From Vulcanimicrobiia bacterium (GTDB lineage: Bacteria > Eremiobacterota > Eremiobacteria > Baltobacterales > Baltobacteraceae), in the NCBI GenBank assembly GCA_024281135.1, contig JAMXLG010000084.1:1-6811 (forward strand): 6,811 nt of DNA, in the 5' to 3' direction. Below, one piece after another: positions 1 through 5,829 of the stretch. The notes under the pieces are model-generated. The model did no database searches, had not been told where the DNA came from, and worked only from the letters and a program-made list of their open reading frames with translations. The translations under genes were made by a program, and so were the position numbers. Each line of letters begins with the position of its first letter. The first letter of the stretch is position 1.

Positions 1-2
1 CA

Positions 3-2327
3 GATCCGACGTACATTCGTCTGAACGACCCGAACAGCTGCAATCAAGTGGATGCAGCGCGCAACTTGAACTCACCGATTACCTTTGCTCCCGACTGGGA
101 AGCGGTGCCGTCGAACGCTCGTTATCGCTTGTACGTGACGGGTCACCAAGACCAAGTGTTGGCGACGACTCCTTGGGCGCGTCTCTATCCCAAGCAGATA
201 TTCCAGGCAGCGGGACTTGCCGCTGCGTCGATAAGCCCTCGCACCATTTCATTCACGTATGAAGCTGACGCCGGTTTTCATCTCGTTGCTTCAGCCTCGT
301 TCGATGTGACATTTGGTCCGACGCCGGCGACGTTCGTTTCGCGCACGGCCCCGGCGCCGCTTGTTGCACCGGTTATCGACAGCTCGCATCTCAAGAACTG
401 CACGAGTGCTGCGGGCCAGTGCTTCACGATCTCATACGATTTGAGCGGCGTGCTTCCGGCCGCCCAAAATAACCCGGTAGTCGAAGTTTCGAATCCGGGC
501 CGCATGTCGGCCAATTCTGCCGGCATGTATTTCCCGATCTGGACCTCGGCAGTTCTGACCCCGGGATCGTCAGGCATCGTCGAAGTTCCGGTGAGTGCAC
601 TTGGCGGCGGCGGCATGTACGGTGTTGCAATCAATCTCTGGCCGAATCCGTCGGTTGGGTTACCTGTAAATTCTTACAGTATCGAGGCGTTTACGCGTCT
701 CGTCGCAGGCGCTACGAGCGTTCATCCTGCGGCACCTCTCCTGTCGCTTCCGAGCGATGCCGCTGCGGGCATTCCTCCGGGTCACAACGTCGTTGTTCCG
801 TTCGGCGGTTCGTTCGTCGTCTCTTATGACGTGACCAACGTGCCGGGCGCTACGAACGCAACGCTGGAGATCAGCGCACCCGGACCCAACTTCTTCGGCA
901 ACTACAACGCGTTCAACAATCCGTATGGATCGATTGTCGACAACAACGGCCGCGACACGGGTTCCGTCACGACGATTCCGCTTACATCCACGAAGGGTTC
1001 GATAACCGTCACGGACGCGCAAGCGCACCTCACTCAGGGCATGTTCCATATGATCCGCGTCATCCCGCAGATCGGCACCGTCGGTGTCGGTGAGGCGAGC
1101 GATGAGAGTTCCGTACAAGAGAGCGGCATTGTCACGCCAAACGGTGATTCGCTCGCGAACGGGTATACGATCAATCCGACCGGTGATGATGGTGCATTCA
1201 CGACCGGCGGCCCTGGTACGGTCGATTCTTTAATCGGCACGTTCAAACAGTCGACCGGTGTGGAAAAGGTCACCGCGCAGACGGTTGTCGGCGATCCGTT
1301 CCGCATCCTCAACTACTTCGGCAGCAACGATTCGGTCGCGTTTCAATACGGTGCGGTCTCACCGGCCGATGCAACGTACGGCTACGACGCCGCGCGAAGC
1401 ACGGCATTTGCGGACGGACGGCTAGCATCGTTGAACTGGACGTATGGAAACCTGGCCTGGTTCTTCCCGGCAGGTACGCTCGGCTACACCGTGCTTGAAG
1501 CCGGACGAAACGGCACAAACACAACAAGCGCGATGCTCGGTGAGCAACAAACGCAATTCGGCAACACGTTTGCCGTGTGGACGTCAGCCTTCCCGAACGG
1601 CACGACGTCGACACTCTACCCGCTCACGATCCCGGCCGGTAGCTGCACCGGACTCTGCTTCGGCGGACCGCAGTTGTATGTCGCAGAGGCGCACATCGAT
1701 TACGACGCTGCCGCAAACACGGCATACGTCGTCCTCGCAATGGCGGACGGCGACCTTCCGCCGATGACGGCAACCTACGATTATCTCTATCAGATCAATA
1801 TGACGACCGGAGCCGGTGCGACGAACCCAATCCTCCTCAGCGGACCGATTGGTGACGCCGCGGATTTTGAAATCGATCCGGCTTTACACATTGGTGTGCT
1901 GACGACCACCGGCATCAACACGCTCACCGGAGTCGCGTCGGGAGCACAACTCAGCACGATCAATCTTGCAACGTTGACGCCGACGACGACCACGGTCACC
2001 CCCCAGGCGAGTGTCGTGGTTCCAAACGGTACGAATCCAGCTGATGTGAACGTGATGGGTTTCCTTACCAAGATCGCGATCGATCCGGTGAACCAACTCA
2101 TCGCCGTACAGAACTCGGTTCCGGCAGCGGACCTCAACGACAATAACGCGCTGAGCGAAATCGACTTCTACAACGAGAACACGCTGAATCTCGTGAAGAG
2201 CACCTCGCGGGTATACGACCTCTCGAACTTCACGGTCGGCGACCATTGGTTCCAAGTAAACACCACGACGCGTACCGGCTTTATTACGAGCCCGGATTCA
2301 ACGCAGATCATCCCTGTTAAGTACTAG
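3..2327 (+). CDS. Large secreted beta-rich protein, 5'-truncated by the window start
   Basis: The frame is open from the first complete codon (position 3) to TAG at 2325-2327, giving 774 visible residues. The true start lies upstream. A GTG at 48 is in frame, but coding continues through it and it has no ribosome site, so I treat it as internal. The composition is rich in Ala, Thr, Val, Gly, Asn and Pro with almost no Lys, typical of extracellular beta-sheet proteins. Two similar modules sit in tandem at about residues 122-233 and 243-365. Each has a SYD(L/V) strand (residues 144 and 274), a VEVSNPG or LEISAPG strand, and a closing GM(Y/F) strand (residues 204 and 346). From about residue 400 to the end, motifs such as DFEIDP and KIAIDP suggest propeller-like repeats. 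Cysteines are paired (133/140, 548/552), consistent with disulfides outside the cytoplasm. No catalytic motif or membrane anchor is visible. I do not recognise the family; a surface or adhesion role is inference. It heads the visible part of an operon, with the next gene 14 nt downstream. Confidence -1.
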   Translation, partial: DPTYIRLNDPNSCNQVDAARNLNSPITFAPDWEAVPSNARYRLYVTGHQDQVLATTPWARLYPKQIFQAAGLAAASISPRTISFTYEADAGFHLVASASFDVTFGPTPATFVSRTAPAPLVAPVIDSSHLKNCTSAAGQCFTISYDLSGVLPAAQNNPVVEVSNPGRMSANSAGMYFPIWTSAVLTPGSSGIVEVPVSALGGGGMYGVAINLWPNPSVGLPVNSYSIEAFTRLVAGATSVHPAAPLLSLPSDAAAGIPPGHNVVVPFGGSFVVSYDVTNVPGATNATLEISAPGPNFFGNYNAFNNPYGSIVDNNGRDTGSVTTIPLTSTKGSITVTDAQAHLTQGMFHMIRVIPQIGTVGVGEASDESSVQESGIVTPNGDSLANGYTINPTGDDGAFTTGGPGTVDSLIGTFKQSTGVEKVTAQTVVGDPFRILNYFGSNDSVAFQYGAVSPADATYGYDAARSTAFADGRLASLNWTYGNLAWFFPAGTLGYTVLEAGRNGTNTTSAMLGEQQTQFGNTFAVWTSAFPNGTTSTLYPLTIPAGSCTGLCFGGPQLYVAEAHIDYDAAANTAYVVLAMADGDLPPMTATYDYLYQINMTTGAGATNPILLSGPIGDAADFEIDPALHIGVLTTTGINTLTGVASGAQLSTINLATLTPTTTTVTPQASVVVPNGTNPADVNVMGFLTKIAIDPVNQLIAVQNSVPAADLNDNNALSEIDFYNENTLNLVKSTSRVYDLSNFTVGDHWFQVNTTTRTGFITSPDSTQIIPVKY

Positions 2328-2331
2328 GCGG
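2326..2331 (+). promoter_or_regulatory. Ribosome binding site that decides the start of the next gene
   Basis: AGGCGG overlaps the stop codon of the upstream gene. It lies 10 nt before ATG 2342 but only 4 nt before an in-frame TTG at 2336. The spacing therefore favours ATG 2342, and the site's position suggests translational coupling to the upstream gene. Confidence -1.
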
Positions 2332-2341
2332 TAATTTGAAT

Positions 2342-2788
2342 ATGAAAAATACAAAATCACGCATACCAACGTTTCTCCTTATCGCCTCGTCAGCGTTGTT
2401 TGCAGCATGCGGTGGCGGCGGCGCTGGTGGAGGCGGCAGTGCCGCCTCCACCGTTCCCACCATCGCCCAGACCTCCGTTCCGACCTCGAGCCCGAACGGT
2501 GGACCCGTCACAATCGATGGAATAACCCTCTCGACGGGATCGCTTTCGTTTACATCGCAAACGCCGCAGACGTTCGATGCTAGCGATAAGAACTACAGCG
2601 GCCAATTCACTGTGAGCGGATGCGCCGGTATCGTCAAAGTTACAAGTGCGAATTACTCGGGTCCGCAAGCAACCTTCACCGTTACTCCTGTAGCCGGCGG
2701 CACGTGTTCGCTCGTCGTGGGCGAAAAGAACAGCAACTCTGCCGCGCTGAGCATTACTGCGACGATCACCCAAGGGACGATTCAATGA
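2342..2788 (+). CDS. Small Ig-like lipoprotein
   Basis: This gene encodes 148 residues from ATG 2342 to TGA. A basic N-terminus (MKNTKSR) and a hydrophobic stretch (residues 8-22) lead to LFAAC, a lipobox-like signal with the acylated cysteine at residue 23. The -3 residue is Phe, which is less usual. A glycine linker follows (residues 24-33), then a Ser/Thr/Pro-rich spacer to about residue 55. A single beta-sandwich-like domain occupies about residues 62-145, with the pattern FTVSGC, ATFTVTPV, GGTC, ITATIT. This resembles bacterial Ig-like domains that I recall from Eremiobacterota-type secreted proteins. Cys94 and Cys122 could form a disulfide. No enzymatic residues are seen, so a binding or structural envelope role is inference. 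It lies 14 nt after the large upstream gene and overlaps the next gene by 4 nt. Its linker codons form a perfect hairpin, listed separately. Confidence -1.
   Translation: MKNTKSRIPTFLLIASSALFAACGGGGAGGGGSAASTVPTIAQTSVPTSSPNGGPVTIDGITLSTGSLSFTSQTPQTFDASDKNYSGQFTVSGCAGIVKVTSANYSGPQATFTVTPVAGGTCSLVVGEKNSNSAALSITATITQGTIQ
2426..2452 (+). other. Perfect 12-bp hairpin inside the lipoprotein coding sequence
   Basis: GGTGGAGGCGGC (2426-2437) is the exact reverse complement of GCCGCCTCCACC (2441-2452), with the loop AGT between. Both arms are aligned to codons (four Gly codons, Ser, then Ala, Ala, Ser, Thr). The structure begins 16 nt after the lipobox Cys codon (2408-2410). No T-run follows, so a classical terminator is unlikely. 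A role in pausing, RNA stability or coupling is possible, but chance from Gly/Ala-rich coding also remains. Confidence -1.
2772..2777 (+). promoter_or_regulatory. Ribosome binding site for the overlapping downstream lipoprotein gene
   Basis: AAGGGA lies inside the end of the upstream coding sequence, 7 nt before ATG 2785. That ATG overlaps the upstream stop as ATGA. A second ATG at 2788 would have 10-nt spacing, so the first is slightly preferred. The layout indicates translational coupling. Confidence -1.
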
Positions 2789-4602
2789 TGAAAGTACGTA
2801 CGCACGTTAGTGCACTTACGGCGTCGCTTTTGTGCGCCTCGATGCTCGGAGGCTGCAGCGGCGGCGGATCAACGGTACCTCAGGCGCCGGCTGGCACGAA
2901 GGCGAACGCGAAAGCAGCGTTTACAATTCACTGGCCGCAACACACGGCGGCTGCAGTGACCCGACGTTCACCGCATTACCTCTCGCAATCGGCGCAAGCG
3001 GTGATCGTCGAAGTTAATCCAAATGCAGCGACGCCCGGAAAGGTCAACTTCTCCGGGCCGCTCACCATCATAAACAACAACGGTACCCCGACCACGACCG
3101 TCGCGATCGATGCGCCAGTCGGTAGCGATGAATTCATCTTTACCGTGTGGGATGCGCAGCAGAGCGCGACGGAAACAACGCCGGCCGGAAATCTTCTCGG
3201 CCAATCCGACGTTACACAAACCATCGTGGCCGGCAAAACGAACAACGTCGGTGCTGTGATCGGCGGCATAACGTCGAGCATCGACATCAAGCCGCTTGCG
3301 AACCAACCGTTCCTCGAGACTGATGCGACGATTGGGTACGACCTCGTCGGCGACACGCCGGAAACATTCACGGCGACACCCAAAGATGTCGATGGCAACA
3401 TCATCGTTGGCCCAGGTGCACCGACGCTCTCCTTCGCGCCGTCGACGACGTCTGGGGCATATCTCAACGTTGCGCCGGTCAGCGGACAACCGAACGAGTT
3501 TACAGTTGCGTCAATAGCGGCTGCACCGATACCGCAGGAAAGTTCGCTCGCCCCGCTCGGAGTTGTGGTCACTGCAACCGCCGACGGCGCGCCGCAGTCG
3601 CTACAGTCTAACCTCAGCCTCTCCCAGCGTTCCGCCGTTTACGTATCGTATGGCACGGGAAGTGGAGGGTCGATGGTGCTCGCGTACGACGATCAAGGTA
3701 ACAACATTCCGCTTCCGTCTACAGCGTTCACAGGTCTGTTCGCGCCCTCGGGCGTCGCATACGATTCCAAGACGCATCAAGTCTTCGTCGCGGATACCGC
3801 TGCGAATACGGTGAAGGCGTTTGATGCGTACGGAAATTCCATCGCAACCTTTAATGGACCGACGGTGGCTGGAGCTCGCGGCGTTGCGTACGATCCGCAA
3901 TCCGACAACCTGTACGCGACGGGTACCACGATCGTCGTTCCATTTAAAGCCGACGGTAGTACACCATCGGGTATGGCGGCAGGCGCGTTCACGCAGGTCG
4001 CCGGTTTGCAGCCGGATGGCATTGCCGCCGTCGGTGTCAATCTCTACGGGCAACCTGACGATGAAATCGCAGTGGCAAATGATGCGGCTGCGGCAAAAGC
4101 GCAGAGCGTCAGCTTCTTTTATTCGAACGGCGGCTTCATCCGAACACTGAACGTCACGAACAAGATCGGCGTGGCTGGTCCCTTCCCAGGACTTGCCTTT
4201 AACGCGGGCGTCTCCGGCCCGTCGTTCCAAGTAACTGGCGGACCTGCGGGTGCGTCGTTTAGATCCTCGACAACCGTTGGCGGAACGATGACCGACACCA
4301 TAAGTTACACGCCGCCGCTCTGCCCCACAGGCACTTGCTTGACAACGACCTCGACGAACCACTACGGGGGCGTGGCTATTTCCTCAACGGTATACCACAA
4401 CTCAACGGGCGGGACTACCGGCGGAATGCAATACGAAGAGTTCGTTGTGGTGACGGACTTGAATCTCGTACAAGGATACACGCTCAGCAGCCTCGCCTTT
4501 GGAGGCTCCGGACCGCCGCATCTGACGAATGCCGACTTGCAGATCCAGACTCCGGCCGGATCGGGTCTAACGAATCCGATCGGCATTGCAATCGTCCAGT
4601 AA
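2785..4602 (+). CDS. Lipoprotein with N-terminal beta module and C-terminal NHL-like propeller
   Basis: This gene encodes 605 residues from ATG 2785. The frame is open further upstream, but the ribosome site and signal peptide fix the start here. The signal peptide ends in LGGC with the lipid-bearing cysteine at residue 24, followed by SGGG and a flexible linker to about residue 43. Residues 44-170 (from KAAFTIHWP, through RRSPHYLS, to TQTIVAGKTNNV) form a beta-rich module whose style I recall as recurrent in Eremiobacterota lipoproteins. Residues 171-280 look like another beta-sandwich. From residue 284, repeats such as PSGVAYD, VFVADTAANTVKAFD, RGVAYDPQSDNLYAT and DEIAVAND resemble NHL or YVTN propeller blades. 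The C-terminal part is more irregular and holds a PLCPTGTC cysteine pair (513/518). It is probably an outer-surface or periplasmic binding or scaffold protein, with ligand unknown. It is the last gene of the operon and is followed by a hairpin. Confidence -1.
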   Translation: MMKVRTHVSALTASLLCASMLGGCSGGGSTVPQAPAGTKANAKAAFTIHWPQHTAAAVTRRSPHYLSQSAQAVIVEVNPNAATPGKVNFSGPLTIINNNGTPTTTVAIDAPVGSDEFIFTVWDAQQSATETTPAGNLLGQSDVTQTIVAGKTNNVGAVIGGITSSIDIKPLANQPFLETDATIGYDLVGDTPETFTATPKDVDGNIIVGPGAPTLSFAPSTTSGAYLNVAPVSGQPNEFTVASIAAAPIPQESSLAPLGVVVTATADGAPQSLQSNLSLSQRSAVYVSYGTGSGGSMVLAYDDQGNNIPLPSTAFTGLFAPSGVAYDSKTHQVFVADTAANTVKAFDAYGNSIATFNGPTVAGARGVAYDPQSDNLYATGTTIVVPFKADGSTPSGMAAGAFTQVAGLQPDGIAAVGVNLYGQPDDEIAVANDAAAAKAQSVSFFYSNGGFIRTLNVTNKIGVAGPFPGLAFNAGVSGPSFQVTGGPAGASFRSSTTVGGTMTDTISYTPPLCPTGTCLTTTSTNHYGGVAISSTVYHNSTGGTTGGMQYEEFVVVTDLNLVQGYTLSSLAFGGSGPPHLTNADLQIQTPAGSGLTNPIGIAIVQ

Positions 4603-4625
4603 CGAAATCGCGAGTGCAGCGCGAG

Positions 4626-4657
4626 GTAGGAGCCGCTCCGAAAGGGGCGGCTCTTAC
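4626..4657. terminator. Hairpin between convergent genes, probable terminator
   Basis: A 14-bp stem with two G-T wobbles closes on a GAAA loop (4640-4643 on the plus strand). Its core is GAGCCGCTCC (4630-4639) against GGGGCGGCTC (4644-4653). It lies 23 nt after the plus-strand stop at 4602 and 6 nt from the minus-strand stop at 4664, so it is well placed to end both transcripts. The T-run is weak: TT directly after the core and TATTTC a little later on the plus strand, and none on the minus strand. Termination is therefore more credible for the plus strand. Confidence -1.
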
Positions 4658-4663
4658 GCTATT

Positions 4664-5572
4664 TCAGAACGGGACGCGCGGAAAGACCACCGGCGTAAAA
4701 ACGGGCGTAAAAACCGGCGTCGCGATGTGTTGTCCGAGCGGGTTGACTGGATCGCCGGTCAAGAACAATCCACTGCTTCCAAAACCACTTGCACTCGGCG
4801 GTCCGATGAGCGTGATGCCGTTGTTCACGACGCCTGATGGAAAGAACACGCCGTTTGAGATAAAGCTCCATTGCGTCGAGATCGTGCGTCCGGTCGTCGT
4901 GTTCGCCGTGAACGCAATCGTATGCCGTCCCGGCGTAAGCGCGTTCGGCATGTAGGTAATGCGTCGTCCGTCAAATTGCGCGTTTGCGGTGACGTTGTTG
5001 CCGTCAACAGTAAGCATGACACCGCCGGCCGGGGCGATCGCTCCACCGAGCGAAGCCGAGACGACCGGGTATGCCGTTTGTATGGTAGAGTCCGGTGCAG
5101 GCGTCAACTCCTGCGGTTCGGACGCGACTCGCGTATTGCGAGCGCTGGATGACGGAAGACTTCCATTTACTGCCAGCACATTAGAATGTGGATCGTACCG
5201 TATAATTGCACCCATTGCCGTTGCGGCGAAAGCCACCGGAACGTACACACGGCCGTCGATTTCAACCGGCGGCGTTTCCATCACAATGGTATGCCCGTCG
5301 AGAAGCGCGCTCTTGGTGCCGACGTGAAGATGCAACGTGTGAAGAATATTGTGCGCAACGATCGAACGGTTTTTCGCGTCATATGAAACGCTTGAATTGA
5401 GTGTTTCGAACGTCGTTCGCAACGGAAGCAGTATTTGACCGTCGCGAACGATCGCAGTCGTTGAGATCGCATGATTGCGTACGGTAACGAAGATCGGTTT
5501 TCCGTACGACGCGATCGGCATTAGGATCATCAGAGCGAGAATGGAAAAAGCTATCGAGCGACTTCTTGCCAT
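4664..5572 (-). CDS. Exported Cu_amine_oxidN1-domain protein with Ig-like domain
   Basis: This gene encodes 302 residues, from ATG at 5572 down to TGA at 4664-4666. The ribosome site GGAGGG (5580-5585) lies 7 nt before the start. Residues 1-24 form a signal peptide (basic MARSRS, hydrophobic core to residue 21, likely cut after SYG). Residues 27-138 match the copper amine oxidase N-terminal domain pattern (PF07833 type) in two halves. The first has DGQILLPLRTTFETL followed by VSYDAKNRSIVA, and the second has DGRVYVPVAFAATAMG followed by IIRYDPHSNVLAVN. Despite the family name this domain is not catalytic; it is usually an extracellular binding or anchoring module. After a Ser/Pro-rich linker, residues 166-238 form an Ig-like fold (TVDGNNV, QFDGRRITYMP, LTPGRHTIAF, WSF). 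The tail carries three TPV steps (285, 289, 293) and ends in Phe. It stands alone on its strand, convergent to one operon and divergent from another. The domain calls are fairly secure; the ligand is unknown. Confidence -1.
   Translation of the reverse strand: MARSRSIAFSILALMILMPIASYGKPIFVTVRNHAISTTAIVRDGQILLPLRTTFETLNSSVSYDAKNRSIVAHNILHTLHLHVGTKSALLDGHTIVMETPPVEIDGRVYVPVAFAATAMGAIIRYDPHSNVLAVNGSLPSSSARNTRVASEPQELTPAPDSTIQTAYPVVSASLGGAIAPAGGVMLTVDGNNVTANAQFDGRRITYMPNALTPGRHTIAFTANTTTGRTISTQWSFISNGVFFPSGVVNNGITLIGPPSASGFGSSGLFLTGDPVNPLGQHIATPVFTPVFTPVVFPRVPF
4691..4720. repeat. 12-bp tandem repeat encoding the VFTP tail
   Basis: Two adjacent 12-bp units, CGGCGTAAAAAC (4691-4702) and GGGCGTAAAAAC (4703-4714), differ at one base. 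A half unit, CGGCGT, follows to 4720. On the minus strand each full unit encodes Val-Phe-Thr-Pro. The length keeps frame, so slippage would add or remove four residues without breaking the gene. Confidence -1.
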
Positions 5573-5591
5573 GCTGAGTCCCTCCGCACCA

Positions 5592-5619
5592 AGTATACAC
5601 CGGCACTATGCGCAATGAA
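5592..5619 (-). promoter_or_regulatory. Possible promoter for the minus-strand Cu_amine_oxidN1 gene
   Basis: On the minus strand TTCATT (5614-5619) and TATACT (5592-5597) are separated by 16 bp, resembling a housekeeping sigma promoter. The predicted start, near 5585, would leave only about a dozen bases of leader, with the ribosome site at its very end. That makes the assignment tentative. The -10 lies in the palindrome GTATAC, so it could equally serve the opposite strand. Confidence -1.
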
Positions 5620-5657
5620 GTGAAAAGATAGGGTCGCGCTTGAACAGGAGAGATAGC

Positions 5658-5810
5658 ATGGACGAAGAGACCGACATCGGCCCCGAGATGGTGAGCGAAC
5701 TTGGAATCGAGCCCGGCGTCGATGTCGACGACCGCCAACGGTTCGAATTGTTGCGTGAATGGCATCGCCAGGATGCAGAGAGAGACAAAGTAAACGAGAC
5801 GAAGCAGTAG
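5658..5810 (+). CDS. Small acidic cytosolic protein of unknown function
   Basis: This gene encodes 50 residues from ATG 5658 to TAG 5808-5810. It has a good ribosome site, AGGAGAG (5646-5652), 5 nt before the start. Codon choice favours G or C in the third position, as in the neighbouring genes, which supports real coding despite the short length. The protein starts MDEETDIGPEM and has 16 Asp/Glu against 7 Lys/Arg, so it is strongly negative. It has no signal peptide, membrane segment or cysteine. Residues 25-50, beginning DDRQRFELLREWHRQD, are likely one amphipathic helix with a single Trp35. Only 19 nt separate it from the downstream BNR gene, so the two are probably cotranscribed. I do not recognise a family; a small regulatory or adaptor protein is a guess. 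Confidence -1.
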   Translation: MDEETDIGPEMVSELGIEPGVDVDDRQRFELLREWHRQDAERDKVNETKQ

Positions 5811-5818
5811 AGCGTACC

Positions 5819-5825
5819 AAGGAGG
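5819..5825 (+). promoter_or_regulatory. Strong ribosome binding site of the BNR propeller gene
   Basis: AAGGAGG, a near-perfect anti-Shine-Dalgarno match, lies 4 nt before ATG 5830. It fixes the start of a gene whose end is outside the window and suggests efficient translation. Confidence -1.
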
Positions 5826-5829
5826 CTCG

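Noticed and set aside
48..50. GTG as the start of the first gene
   Set aside because: The frame is open back to the window edge with similar composition, and no ribosome site or signal peptide follows, so the gene is truncated at its 5' end.
2426..2452. The palindrome as an intrinsic terminator
   Set aside because: No T-run follows, and the reading frame and the downstream coupled gene continue normally through it.
2620..2784. Upstream extension of the propeller lipoprotein frame
   Set aside because: The extension lies within the preceding lipoprotein gene. The signal peptide and lipobox start at ATG 2785, with a ribosome site 7 nt before it.
3601..4362. A 253-codon open frame on the minus strand
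   Set aside because: It is antisense to the propeller lipoprotein and its translation is very Arg-rich, typical of a shadow frame of a GC-rich gene.
4664..5572. Copper amine oxidase activity
   Set aside because: Only the N-terminal accessory domain is present. The catalytic oxidase domain with its topaquinone Tyr and copper-binding His residues is absent.
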